Source of the DNA: Anaerolineaceae bacterium
Lineage (GTDB): Bacteria > Chloroflexota > Anaerolineae > Anaerolineales > Anaerolineaceae
Direction of reading: 5' to 3'
Assembly: GCA_003158355.1 (NCBI GenBank)
Contig: PMIV01000261.1
Location: 1 to 8,068, forward strand
DNA length: 8,068 nt
In this document: positions 1 to 7,191 of the stretch, piece after piece
How positions within the stretch are numbered: position 1 is the stretch's first letter
How the letters are laid out: the number at the start of each line of letters is the position of its first letter
Made by a program: the position numbers and the translations under genes
The notes under the pieces: generated by a model
Told to the model about the DNA's origin: nothing
The model's input: the letters and a program-made list of their open reading frames with translations, nothing else
The model's database searches: none

Positions 1-62
1 GCAGTCAACTCGTCTGCCAATAAGGCATTCAGTGCATCAAGAACAACAGGATTCCCTTTCAT
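1..62 (-). CDS. bfr: Bacterioferritin, N-terminal fragment (runs off the left edge)
   Basis: Only the first 20 codons and part of the next are present. They read MKGNPVVLDALNALLADELT, which matches the start of bacterioferritins (E. coli begins [20 protein letters not shown]). Glu18 falls exactly where the family has its first ferroxidase-centre glutamate. Bacterioferritin forms a 24-subunit cytoplasmic shell that oxidises and stores iron and usually binds haem between subunits. The ATG (complement of 60-62) is preceded by a strong AGAAAGGAG ribosome binding site and by a consensus-like promoter, which supports this start. The haem-ligand methionine and the remaining metal ligands lie outside the window, so a haem-free relative cannot be excluded. 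Confidence 0.85.
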   Translation of the reverse strand, partial: MKGNPVVLDALNALLADELT

Positions 63-67
63 TTGAA

Positions 68-76
68 CTCCTTTCT
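68..76 (-). promoter_or_regulatory. Ribosome binding site of bfr
   Basis: On the minus strand this reads AGAAAGGAG and ends 5 bases before the ATG, a near-ideal Shine-Dalgarno sequence. With the predicted transcription start near position 75, the leader would be very short and the site would sit at its extreme 5' end. Confidence 0.75.
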
Positions 77-81
77 GTTTA

Positions 82-110
82 ATTATAGTGTGAATAATAA
101 ATTTTTTCTA
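82..110 (-). promoter_or_regulatory. Promoter of bfr
   Basis: The minus strand has a perfect TATAAT at 82-87. A TAGAAA (4 of 6 matches to TTGACA) lies at 105-110, giving the optimal 17-bp spacer. The -10 box ends 19 bases before the bfr ATG. The flanks are strongly AT-rich. This is pattern matching to the sigma-70 consensus, not a mapped start. Confidence 0.6.
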
Positions 111-125
111 TAAATAGGCTCAAAA

Positions 126-142
126 ATATAACAAATTTATAT
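126..142. repeat. Short AT-rich inverted repeat in the divergent spacer
   Basis: ATATAA (126-131) and TTATAT (137-142) form a perfect inverted repeat around a 5-base centre. It sits upstream of the bfr -35 element, where a regulator could bind. In such AT-rich DNA a 6-bp inverted repeat can easily arise by chance. Confidence 0.25.
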
Positions 143-185
143 GCAAATGAGCGGCGGTTTCTGCCTCTGGTATTCCTCAATGGTC

Positions 186-211
186 TATAATGAAGAGGTA
201 CTCTCATTATA
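186..211 (+). promoter_or_regulatory. Rightward -10 box inside a palindromic putative operator
   Basis: A perfect TATAAT lies at 186-191, about 40 bases before the ATG at 232. It forms the left end of a near-perfect palindrome. TATAATG (186-192) is the reverse complement of CATTATA (205-211), and AGAG (194-197) pairs with CTCT (201-204) around GTA; only A193 is unpaired. The transcription start predicted from this -10 box (about 198) would lie at the palindrome's centre, as expected for a repressor operator. I see no convincing -35 hexamer at 16-18 bp, so the promoter may need an activator or may be weak. The ATAATGA/TCATTAT arms resemble Fur-family half-sites, but their 10-bp separation is not the classical Fur arrangement. 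Confidence 0.5.
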
Positions 212-231
212 AAAACTGATAAGGAAACTTC

Positions 232-495
232 ATGTCCCGTTTGATTACCGCCTCTGAACGCATCGTTAAAGCCCGCACTCTCATCGAACAAGCACGTAAA
301 CTGGAACGCTCACAAGAAGACCCCTGGCAAGATTTTTCTTACGCAGCCCAGGTAAAAGACTTAATGCGCCAGGGGCGTGAACTGATCAAATTTATCGGCT
401 ACACCTCGGGGATCTCCGAAGAGATCAAAGAGGAAGCCAAGGTCGTCTTTACTGAGCTTGACCAGACCGAGCAGGAATTACTGCACCGGAAATAA
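232..495 (+). CDS. Small helical protein of unknown function
   Basis: I do not recognise this 87-residue protein. It is highly charged, rich in Glu, Lys, Arg and Gln, and has no signal peptide or membrane segment. The sequence suggests two or three amphipathic helices (about residues 5-27, 36-54 and 61-85) with a short break around GYTSGIS, so a small cytoplasmic helical bundle or hairpin is likely. It has no cysteines and only one histidine, near the C-terminus, so a metal-binding role is unlikely. The ATG has an AAGGA ribosome binding site 6 bases upstream (221-225) and a TATAAT about 40 bases upstream. It is first in a rightward group, with the DinB-like gene starting 28 bases after its stop. 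The promoter, ribosome binding site and coding-like composition support a real gene; the function is open. Confidence 0.75.
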   Translation: MSRLITASERIVKARTLIEQARKLERSQEDPWQDFSYAAQVKDLMRQGRELIKFIGYTSGISEEIKEEAKVVFTELDQTEQELLHRK

Positions 496-523
496 ATAGA
501 GGATCTTCATTTAGAGGGAATCT

Positions 524-1210
524 ATGAATGCAAACCGGGTCGAGTGGAACGCAAAACATAAAGCACTGCGGCAGGCGATGAAAGCTCCCATCAGGCTCGA
601 AGGTGCAAAGCAGCTTTTCCTTGAGTTGCACGCTCCCCTGCACGCACGCGTTGTCTCGAACGATCCGGGTTGGAACCTGGAAGAAGAACTCTGGCTGGGG
701 TTGAGCGAGGACGTTTTCCGCTGTGTCCCGCCCGGAGAAGAACAATCCATCGCCTGGTGCCTGTGGCACTTGGCGCGCATCGAAGACGTCACCATGAATC
801 TATTGTTGGGCGACTGTGCCCAGGTGATCCAACAGGGTGATTGGGCCAGACGGCTGCATTCACCAATCCAGGATACTGGCAACCAGATCACTGCCGGGGG
901 AATTAAAACTTTAAGCGATCAAATCGCTTTTGAAGATCTGCGCAATTACCGCAGTGCAGTGGGGCAGCGCAGCCGGGAGATCATTTTTCAACTGGGCAGC
1001 GTGGACATCAAACGCAAAACACCGCCTCAGCGCTTGCAGCGCTGCCTGGATGAAGGCGCGGTGCTGCCCAACGTGCAAGGATTATTGGATTACTGGGGTG
1101 GTCTGACGGTTGCCGGCTTGCTCTTGATGCCGCCCACAAGGCATAATCTATCTCACCTCACTGAAACGCTGAATCTCAAACGCAAAGCGCAAAAAGTATT
1201 AAAGAAATAA
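524..1210 (+). CDS. DinB-like (DinB/YfiT superfamily) putative metalloprotein
   Basis: This 228-residue cytoplasmic protein fits the DinB/YfiT-type four-helix bundle fold, whose members often carry a three-histidine metal site. A family-like helix runs SIAWCLWHLARIEDVTMN (residues 75-92) with His82, and a C-terminal helix has H207-NLS-H211. Together these give the expected one-plus-HxxxH ligand set. The first 40 residues are a basic, helical N-terminal extension with two more histidines (36 and 40). Characterised relatives include thiol-dependent transferases and hydrolases, but the family is too broad to assign a reaction. The ATG follows an AGAGGGA ribosome binding site (513-519). The gene lies 28 bases after the small helical ORF and only 6 bases before the PLP enzyme, which implies cotranscription with both. 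Confidence 0.7.
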   Translation: MNANRVEWNAKHKALRQAMKAPIRLEGAKQLFLELHAPLHARVVSNDPGWNLEEELWLGLSEDVFRCVPPGEEQSIAWCLWHLARIEDVTMNLLLGDCAQVIQQGDWARRLHSPIQDTGNQITAGGIKTLSDQIAFEDLRNYRSAVGQRSREIIFQLGSVDIKRKTPPQRLQRCLDEGAVLPNVQGLLDYWGGLTVAGLLLMPPTRHNLSHLTETLNLKRKAQKVLKK

Positions 1211-1216
1211 ACCTCT

Positions 1217-2314
1217 GTGAAAAAAACTTATTTACAAAGCCCGGTTGGAGCCACCACGCTGATCAACGGAAAAGTCTACGACTATTTCGGCGGCTGCGGC
1301 TATCTTGGAATGCAAAATAATGCGCAGGTGCTGAAGGCCGCCGCGGATGCCGCGCTGCAATACGGCGTCTCGACAGCCACCTCCCGCGGCGGACTGGGTG
1401 AAAGCCCGGTCTATGATGAACTGGAAAGGCAGGCCTGCGCCTTCTTTGACTGCGAAAAGGTGCTGTATTTTGCCAGCGGATACCTGGGCGCGGCGGTTCT
1501 GACCCAGGCGGATACCCGCCCCTACGATCACTTCTTCATCGATGCCGATGCGCATTTCAGCCTGTGGGATGCGGCTGCCGCAAGTAACCGCGTCATCACA
1601 CCCTACCCGCACTGCGATCCCGATGGGTTGGAGGTCTGCCTCAGCCGGGAGTTACAGCCGGGTGAGCGCCCCATTGTGCTCACGGATGGATTGTTCCCCA
1701 TCTCCGGTGAGATTGCACCGCTGCCCGCATATCTTGAATTAATCCGGCCCCGGCACGGACGCTTGATCGTCGATGATGCGCATGCTGCCGGTGTACTGGG
1801 AGAACACGGCCGCGGTACCCTTGAATATTTTGGAATGGATGATGAGAACTGCCGGGTAAGTGCCACTTTCAATAAAGCGCTGGGCGGTTTTGGCGGCGTT
1901 ATTTACGGCAAAAAGAGCACCCTTGAGAATATTGAACGCAACTCGCGCATCCTGGCCGGCTCCAGTCCGCCGCCACTGCCTGCGGCGGCAGCATCAGCCA
2001 AAGCGCTGCAAGTACTGATGCAGGACCCGCAACGGTTGGCGCAATTGCGTGCCAACGTGCAGCAGGCGCGGACGGGGTTGATTGCCCTGGGCTGGGACTT
2101 GCTGCCGGAGAGCCCTGCGCCGATCTTGTGCCTGCCCGGACGCAGCGGGGTAAATTTGTTCCACCTGCGCGACCAGTTGTTTGCCGGGGGGATCGCAGTG
2201 GAATTCGTCAACTCCTACCCAAGCGCCCCGGCGGGCGGAGCGCTGCGCCTGGCCATCTTTGCCACGCACACTCCGGCGCAGATCAAGCGTCTGCTTGAAG
2301 CATTGCGTGAATGA
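1217..2314 (+). CDS. PLP-dependent alpha-oxoamine synthase-like enzyme (BioF/Kbl/HemA family)
   Basis: This 365-residue fold-type I PLP enzyme belongs to the family that condenses an amino acid with an acyl-CoA (or the reverse), releasing CO2 in most members. The key residues are present: His113 in the DADAH segment (stacks on PLP), Asp186 and His189 in VDDAHAAGVLGEHGRG (pyridine nitrogen and O3' contacts), and Lys220 in ATFNKALGG (Schiff base). The C-terminal domain has the family pattern LRLAIFATHTPAQI. Compared with E. coli BioF it lacks about 20 N-terminal residues, including the region of the carboxylate-binding Arg21. It also has Tyr66 where BioF has His in the GxxxxHxxLE segment, and Asn rather than Ser/Gly before the lysine. 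No biotin, haem or threonine-degradation genes are nearby, so the substrate is unknown. The start is GTG, preceded by an in-frame stop 6 bases upstream, so no longer version exists. The ribosome binding site is poor, which suggests coupling to the upstream gene. Confidence 0.85.
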   Translation: MKKTYLQSPVGATTLINGKVYDYFGGCGYLGMQNNAQVLKAAADAALQYGVSTATSRGGLGESPVYDELERQACAFFDCEKVLYFASGYLGAAVLTQADTRPYDHFFIDADAHFSLWDAAAASNRVITPYPHCDPDGLEVCLSRELQPGERPIVLTDGLFPISGEIAPLPAYLELIRPRHGRLIVDDAHAAGVLGEHGRGTLEYFGMDDENCRVSATFNKALGGFGGVIYGKKSTLENIERNSRILAGSSPPPLPAAAASAKALQVLMQDPQRLAQLRANVQQARTGLIALGWDLLPESPAPILCLPGRSGVNLFHLRDQLFAGGIAVEFVNSYPSAPAGGALRLAIFATHTPAQIKRLLEALRE

Positions 2315-2347
2315 ATCAAGTAGTTCATATACTCACTGGAATAATAA

Positions 2348-2380
2348 AAAGGTGTATCGCTCGCTTTTTGATACACCTTT
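2348..2380 (-). terminator. Intrinsic terminator at the convergent junction, mainly for the phn operon
   Basis: AAAGGTGTATC (2348-2358) and GATACACCTTT (2370-2380) form a perfect 11-bp stem with an 11-base loop. Read leftward, 31 bases after the phnX stop, the stem is followed by a T-rich tail (CCTTTTTATTATT), the hallmark of a Rho-independent terminator. Read rightward, only TTT follows, so it would be a weaker terminator for the oxoamine synthase group. Its position between two converging operons fits a shared terminator. Confidence 0.75.
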
Positions 2381-2410
2381 AACGCGAAGAGACGCTACCG
2401 TCAAATAAAA

Positions 2411-3244
2411 TTAATCCGGTCGTTCTCCGCGGGAAATCCGATCATTGATTTCGTCGATTATTTTGGGCAGATCCCAGATGCCGTCAATGACAAAGTGCGC
2501 GCCGGCTTGATAAAGCTGCGTTGCGCTCTTTTTATTCACAGCCTGGCGTTCAGCTTCTGACAACGCCTTGACTTCTGCCTCGCTCAGCCCAATCAGGTTG
2601 CCGGTGAGCGAGAGGCCTACCGACCACATCCCGGCATTCAGCCCTTCTTCGATATCCGGCAGAGTATCGCCCACTTTAACCAGCGCCTGCAGCGGATATA
2701 CGCCTAGTTTCATGGCGTTCTGATAACACATCCACGGGTAAGGCCGGCCGCTGGGGACCTCGTCCGGGCAGACGATGCAGTCCGGGTCGTAGCCGTTCTC
2801 TTTGGCTTTTGGCGCTAGAATATCCATCATCGAGCGGATATAACCGGTGGTCGAACCTACCAGAATCTTGCGGCGGTGCAGTTCTTCTATGGTTTCGATG
2901 GTGCCAGGGATGGGCCCAGCGTATTCAGTCAGTACCGAAAGCTGCATAGGAACGAAAGCCTCGAAAAGGGAATCGATATCTTCCTCACTGGCGGATGCAC
3001 CATGTGCCGCCTGCCAGGCTTCGGCTACGGTTGGCCGGGCCAGGATGGTACGCAGATGGTCTTTTTTCATCAGCCCCATGCCGGAACGGGCATCCGCCGG
3101 GGTGATCTTGACGTTTTCCTGTTCGAACAGACGTAAAAACACAGCGGTCGGGGCGAAGGAGCCGTAATCCACAGTAGTGCCGGCCCAATCCAAAATAACT
3201 GCTTTAATTGGTCCGCGATAGGTACGGTGAAATTTGAAATCCAT
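2411..3244 (-). CDS. phnX: Phosphonoacetaldehyde hydrolase (phosphonatase)
   Basis: It cleaves the C-P bond of phosphonoacetaldehyde to acetaldehyde and phosphate in the cytoplasm, the second step of 2-aminoethylphosphonate breakdown. The 277-residue protein is a HAD-superfamily enzyme with the signature DWAGTTVD (residues 19-26). Asp19 is the nucleophile, and Ala21 replaces the usual second HAD aspartate, as is diagnostic for PhnX. Lys60 in MGLMKKDHLR aligns with the Schiff-base Lys53 of the Bacillus cereus enzyme. GSTTGY (130-135), GRPYPWM (166-172) and KVGDTLPD (Asp193, Asp197 for Mg2+) complete the active site. Residues about 25-110 form the helical cap. The ATG lies 2 bases after the phnW stop, and its GGAGGA ribosome binding site is inside the last phnW codons, so translation is probably coupled. 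It is the last gene of the operon. Length and motifs match the family well. Confidence 0.97.
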   Translation of the reverse strand: MDFKFHRTYRGPIKAVILDWAGTTVDYGSFAPTAVFLRLFEQENVKITPADARSGMGLMKKDHLRTILARPTVAEAWQAAHGASASEEDIDSLFEAFVPMQLSVLTEYAGPIPGTIETIEELHRRKILVGSTTGYIRSMMDILAPKAKENGYDPDCIVCPDEVPSGRPYPWMCYQNAMKLGVYPLQALVKVGDTLPDIEEGLNAGMWSVGLSLTGNLIGLSEAEVKALSEAERQAVNKKSATQLYQAGAHFVIDGIWDLPKIIDEINDRISRGERPD

Positions 3245-3246
3245 GA

Positions 3247-4383
3247 TCAGTCCTCCACCCGTGCAGGCAGGGAAATATTCATTTCACGCAAAGTCTCGCT
3301 GATGGCAGCGATGAGCGCATCGACGTCGCTCAGGGTCAGACGACCGATATGGCCGATGCGAAAACAATTTGCATGGGTCAGTTTACCCGGGTAGATGATG
3401 CTGCCTTTATCACTCAGTTTTTGGTAGAAGGTCTTGAAATCAAAGTTGGCATGGTCGGGATAATAAAACGAAGTGATGATATAGCCGCGTTTTGTGCGTT
3501 CGACATAAGGTTCAAAGCCGAAGGCCAGCATCGCTGCCAGAGTGGCTTCATAGTTTTGCCGGTAGCGTTCGACGCGTGCCGGGATGCCACCTTCTTGCTC
3601 AAGTTCCAGCAGTGCCTGATGAAAGGCCAGCACCACATGGGTGGGTGGAGTAAAGCGGAACTGTCCGTCGCTTTCCAGTCCTTCCCATTGGGCTAGCAGA
3701 TCCAGGCTGAGTGTGCGTGCAAAACCGCGTGTGGCTAAAAGGGTTTCTTTGCGAGCCAGGACGAACGAGAAACCGGGCACACCTTCGATGCATTTATTGG
3801 CCGAAGAAACCAGAAAATCGATACCGCAGGCTTTGAGATCGATGGGGTAAGCGGCGAAACTACTCATGGCATCCACGATGAAAATGCAGCCGTGGCTTTT
3901 AACAATCGGGCCGTAGATTTCAATCGGGTTGATGATACCCGTGGTGGTCTCTGAATGTACTACTGCAACATAGCTGATGTCTGGGTCCTCGTCAAGTGCC
4001 TGCCGTAGTGCTTCAGGGTCAGGTTGGACGTTTTCAGCAAAAGACAACGCTTTGTGCTGAATGTGCTGCACATTGGCGATTTTATGCATTCGTTCGCCAT
4101 AAGCACCATTGATGAGGAGCAACAGTTTGCCTTCTGGCGGAATAACAGAAGAGAGCGTAGCTTCCACTCCGTAAGTGCCGCTACCGGGCATCAAGACCGC
4201 AGTATATTCGTCTGGTTCTGCGCACAGGGCCACCAGGCGGCGGCGCACATCCCGTACAATTTCGATGAACTCGCTGTCGCGCGAACCCATATCCCGCAGC
4301 ATGGCTTGTTTGACAGTTCTACTGGTGGTCAACGGGCCTGGGGTAAAGAGTGCTTTGTCTTTCCATGAAGTTAAGGGGGTCAT
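3247..4383 (-). CDS. phnW: 2-aminoethylphosphonate--pyruvate transaminase
   Basis: It transfers the amino group of 2-aminoethylphosphonate to pyruvate, giving phosphonoacetaldehyde and alanine, and so supplies the PhnX substrate. The 378-residue protein is a class V, PLP-dependent aminotransferase. It has the N-terminal [13 protein letters not shown] (13-25), [10 protein letters not shown] (66-75) for phosphate and cofactor binding, [11 protein letters not shown] (143-153), Asp171 in VDAMSSF for the PLP ring nitrogen, Lys197 in [13 protein letters not shown] for the Schiff base, and Arg342 in [17 protein letters not shown] for substrate carboxylate or phosphonate. These segments resemble Salmonella PhnW closely, including the SSANKCI.GVPGF signature that separates PhnW from serine-glyoxylate aminotransferases. 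The ATG has an AAAGGAA ribosome binding site (4394-4400) overlapping the stop of the ATPase gene. Its place directly before phnX makes the assignment firm. Confidence 0.96.
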   Translation of the reverse strand: MTPLTSWKDKALFTPGPLTTSRTVKQAMLRDMGSRDSEFIEIVRDVRRRLVALCAEPDEYTAVLMPGSGTYGVEATLSSVIPPEGKLLLLINGAYGERMHKIANVQHIQHKALSFAENVQPDPEALRQALDEDPDISYVAVVHSETTTGIINPIEIYGPIVKSHGCIFIVDAMSSFAAYPIDLKACGIDFLVSSANKCIEGVPGFSFVLARKETLLATRGFARTLSLDLLAQWEGLESDGQFRFTPPTHVVLAFHQALLELEQEGGIPARVERYRQNYEATLAAMLAFGFEPYVERTKRGYIITSFYYPDHANFDFKTFYQKLSDKGSIIYPGKLTHANCFRIGHIGRLTLSDVDALIAAISETLREMNISLPARVED

Positions 4384-4398
4384 GTTTGATAGGTTCCT

Positions 4399-5445
4399 TT
4401 AAATAATCCAGCAGGCTTCTACGGGGAAAGTGACCTGATAATCATCTCCTACAGAGGGGATGGTCAACTTGCGTTCATTGAAGACATCCATCGATATAGG
4501 GTTGCCTTCCACATCCAGACGGATGCGCACGATAGAGCCGAGATAAGAGATGGCTTCGACCTTGCCTGAGAGATTATTGGCGCCTTCAATGAAACCGTGA
4601 TTTAGTTCTTCTGGCCTTACAGCCAGACGGATGGGATTGCCGTTGAGATGGCCGAACTTGCCGGCCTGGAGGATCTGTTCCCCGACTTTAACTTTCCCTT
4701 GAGTGGGAGAGACCACTTTGACCGGCAGCAGATTGATCTGGCCGACGAAATTGGCTACGAATTCGGTTTCAGGGGAGGTGTAAATTTGGGCGGGTGTACC
4801 CACCTGTTCCATTTTTCCCTTGCTCATGACTACGATACGGTCAGAGAGTGACAAGGCTTCTTCTTGATCATGGGTAACATAGATTGTGGTAATGCCCAGT
4901 TGCTGCTGGATGCGGCGGATTTCAAGACGCAGTTCCAGACGGATTTTTGCATCCAGAGCTGAAAGTGGTTCGTCGAGTAAAAGCACCTGCGGACGGATGG
5001 CTAAAGCACGAGCCAGAGCAACGCGCTGTTGTTGCCCGCCCGAAAGCTGTGATGGGAACTTGTTGTGTTGTTCCTCCATGTGGATCAGGCCCAGCATTTC
5101 TTTAATACGCGCGTTGGTTTCCTTTTTTGGTTTCCCGGTGACCTTCAATCCATAACCAATATTGTCTGCCACGGTCATATTGGGAAAAAGCGCATAAGAT
5201 TGAAATACCATACCCACATTACGTTTATTAGGGGGCAGATAAGTCAAGTTTTTATCTTGCAATGAGATTTGCCCTGAAGTGGGCAGTTCGAATCCGGCGA
5301 CCATGCGCAGGGTGGTTGTCTTGCCACAGCCGCTGGGTCCTAAAAATGAGACGAATTCGCCCTGTGCGATTGAGAGGTTGAAATCATCCACAGCGATGGT
5401 TGTGCCAAATGATTTTTTTACATTTGATAGCTCAAGATATGACAT
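4399..5445 (-). CDS. ABC transporter ATPase, probable 2-aminoethylphosphonate importer (PhnT-like)
   Basis: This 348-residue cytoplasmic ATPase of the PotA/FbpC type would power import through the two permeases upstream. All ATPase motifs are intact: Walker A GPSGCGKTT (36-44), Q-loop Gln82 in VFQSYALFP, signature LSGGQQQR (134-141), Walker B VLLLDEP with Asp158 and Glu159, D-loop SALD, and switch His192 in THDQEEAL. Residues from about 240 onward form a TOBE-type regulatory domain, ending in EACWII. The ATG follows AGAGG at a normal distance, 12 bases after the permease stop. Sequence alone shows an importer of the polyamine/iron/thiamine/phosphonate class. The phosphonate assignment comes from the following phnW and phnX, by analogy with Salmonella phnT. 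Confidence 0.9.
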   Translation of the reverse strand: MSYLELSNVKKSFGTTIAVDDFNLSIAQGEFVSFLGPSGCGKTTTLRMVAGFELPTSGQISLQDKNLTYLPPNKRNVGMVFQSYALFPNMTVADNIGYGLKVTGKPKKETNARIKEMLGLIHMEEQHNKFPSQLSGGQQQRVALARALAIRPQVLLLDEPLSALDAKIRLELRLEIRRIQQQLGITTIYVTHDQEEALSLSDRIVVMSKGKMEQVGTPAQIYTSPETEFVANFVGQINLLPVKVVSPTQGKVKVGEQILQAGKFGHLNGNPIRLAVRPEELNHGFIEGANNLSGKVEAISYLGSIVRIRLDVEGNPISMDVFNERKLTIPSVGDDYQVTFPVEACWII

Positions 5446-5457
5446 TTTTACCTCTTT

Positions 5458-6255
5458 CTAGCGGCCAAGAATTTGCCGCTGATTGTTATTGCTGCGGCTA
5501 AAGAGTGTGATCAATCCCAGACAGATCCAGGTCAGCGCATAACTCATAATGGCCAGAGCAGCCGGTTGATAGGCCATATCTCGTCCCACTTCAACCATAT
5601 ACGGTCCAAGGGCTGGACGGGCCAAAAAATCACCAAGAATAAGTTCACCGATGACCAGAGCAAAGCTGATCAGCGCACCACTCAAAATAGCTGTGCGCAA
5701 GTTGGGGAAAATAACATTGAATAAGATTTGTGCCCAGTTGGCACCAAGGCTTTGGGCGGCTTCCGTCAGGGTACGTACATCAATTGTTTGCATGCCTACG
5801 TCAATGGCGCGGAACATATACGGCATTGCCAACACGATGTAACCGGCTACCATCAAGATATCGGTTTTAAAGGGAGTCAACGTTAACTGGAACGGCGGTC
5901 CACTGAAGGTACGAATGAGCCCAAAGACATAGACGATGACTGGGATGATGAAGGGCAAAATGGTGATGATCTCGACCAACGGGCGTAATTGGCGCATTTT
6001 CAGGTGAATCCAGTAAACGGTGGGGACAAAGAGCAAGATGCTAAAGATCACCGTGATGACACCCATGATGGCCGAATAGCGGAAGCTGGCCAAAAACTGC
6101 GGATCAGCCAGCACTTTTTGATAGGCGAGCAGGGAGAGCACTCCCTTCTTCATTCGTAATGAGAAATCCAGAGTGCCGTACATAGGCAAAAAGAAATACA
6201 AAAATGCCAGTACGACCCAGAAAAAAGCCCAGAAATTGATACGCTTGGTTTTCAT
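5458..6255 (-). CDS. ABC transporter permease, probable 2-aminoethylphosphonate importer (PhnV/PotC-like)
   Basis: This 265-residue inner-membrane permease shows about six hydrophobic segments: near residues 8-24, 60-82, 93-114, 133-149, 190-210 and 232-250. The coupling-helix EAA motif is at 165-180 (TEAAQSLGANWAQILF, with Glu165 and Gly171) and would dock with the ATPase. Order and size match the PotC-type second permease of polyamine and phosphonate importers. Its ATG overlaps the stop of the preceding permease gene (ATGA, 4 bp), a sign of translational coupling and equal stoichiometry for a heterodimeric channel. Substrate specificity is inferred from the operon only. Confidence 0.88.
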   Translation of the reverse strand: MKTKRINFWAFFWVVLAFLYFFLPMYGTLDFSLRMKKGVLSLLAYQKVLADPQFLASFRYSAIMGVITVIFSILLFVPTVYWIHLKMRQLRPLVEIITILPFIIPVIVYVFGLIRTFSGPPFQLTLTPFKTDILMVAGYIVLAMPYMFRAIDVGMQTIDVRTLTEAAQSLGANWAQILFNVIFPNLRTAILSGALISFALVIGELILGDFLARPALGPYMVEVGRDMAYQPAALAIMSYALTWICLGLITLFSRSNNNQRQILGR

Positions 6256-7178
6256 AATTTAAGCCACCTTGTGGTGCGCTTTTGCAGAATGGTGTAGCCC
6301 ACGATCATGAACGCCATGACGACGACCATCCCCAGGGCCAGGGCGTACCCTTCGTTTGGATTGTTCAACACGTCACCACGAATTTGCTGGCCAATGAGGA
6401 TTGTGACCAGATCAATGCTGCCACCGGTTAAGGCCTGGGCAGTAGCGAAAGCGCCAAAGGCGCTGCCGAATAGGAGCATTGTGGAACCGAGAATGGAAGG
6501 TAAAAGGATGGGTAAAGCGACCCTTGTCCAGTATTGAAAACTGCTGGCTCCCAGGTTTTCAGAGGCTTCCCGCCATTCTTTTTTTAATCCTTCCAGAGCG
6601 GGGGTGATCGTCAAGATCATCAAAGGAAACTGGAAATAAATGTAGGTCAGTACCAAACCAGTCAAACTGTAAAGATTGAAACCATTATCATAAGGATTAA
6701 AGGGACAAACCTGAACACCGGCAGCATTGGCATAGCAAATATTCTTTAAGATTGCGGTGATAAAACCGGTACGGCCGAGAGTGGCAATAAAAGCAAAAGC
6801 CAACGGAACGCCCCCAAAATTAGCGGCTAAACCTGAAAATGTAGTTAAAATGCTGCGCATCCAGCGCGGCGTGTTGCCCATAACGATTGCATAAGCGACG
6901 AAAAAACCGAATATTCCACCGACCAGCGAAGTGATAATGCTCACCTGCAGGCTGGTGGCATAGGATTTGAGCACATATGGATTGCTCAGAAATTTCATGT
7001 TTGCCAGGGTAAAATTTCCCTGTTGGTCTTTGAATGCACCTGAAAAGAGATTGAGTGAGGGGAAGATCAGAAATACAAAAATGAACACAAAAAAGGGAAG
7101 AATTCCAATCCAATTGGTGAATTGACTTTTGGGTTGGAATTGTTTTACGGGGATTGGCTGTGAATTGTTTGAAGGCAT
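6252..7178 (-). CDS. ABC transporter permease, probable 2-aminoethylphosphonate importer (PhnU/PotB-like)
   Basis: This permease has 308 residues from the ATG at 7178. A TTG two codons upstream (7184) is an alternative start, and neither has a strong ribosome binding site. A polar N-terminus of about 20 residues is followed by six predicted membrane segments, the first being IGILPFFVFIFVFLIFPSL. The EAA motif is REASENLGASSFQYW (203-217, Glu204, Gly210). A loop between membrane segments (about 145-170) holds two cysteines (148 and 158) and is probably exposed outside. It would pair with the next gene's product, whose start overlaps its stop by 4 bp. The perfect hairpin at 7192-7226 ends 13 bases before the ATG and may limit its expression. 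Confidence 0.88.
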   Translation of the reverse strand: MPSNNSQPIPVKQFQPKSQFTNWIGILPFFVFIFVFLIFPSLNLFSGAFKDQQGNFTLANMKFLSNPYVLKSYATSLQVSIITSLVGGIFGFFVAYAIVMGNTPRWMRSILTTFSGLAANFGGVPLAFAFIATLGRTGFITAILKNICYANAAGVQVCPFNPYDNGFNLYSLTGLVLTYIYFQFPLMILTITPALEGLKKEWREASENLGASSFQYWTRVALPILLPSILGSTMLLFGSAFGAFATAQALTGGSIDLVTILIGQQIRGDVLNNPNEGYALALGMVVVMAFMIVGYTILQKRTTRWLKL

Positions 7179-7191
7179 AATCAACCAAACT

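Noticed and set aside
79..291. Leftward 70-residue open frame across the divergent spacer
   Set aside because: It covers the bfr promoter, the palindrome and the start of the rightward gene, has no ribosome binding site, and its sequence is low-quality AT-rich translation.
449..891. Two leftward open frames opposite the DinB-like gene
   Set aside because: They are antisense shadows: no ribosome binding site, no recognisable domain, and the forward frame has family motifs.
2181..2408. Rightward 75-residue frame overlapping the end of the oxoamine synthase and the terminator
   Set aside because: It is out of frame with a well-supported gene, has a basic/serine-rich composition typical of shadow frames, and runs through the terminator hairpin.
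2411..4383. phnW/phnX as part of phosphonate biosynthesis
   Set aside because: No phosphoenolpyruvate mutase or phosphonopyruvate decarboxylase gene is present, while an importer is encoded in the same operon, so catabolism is the simpler reading.
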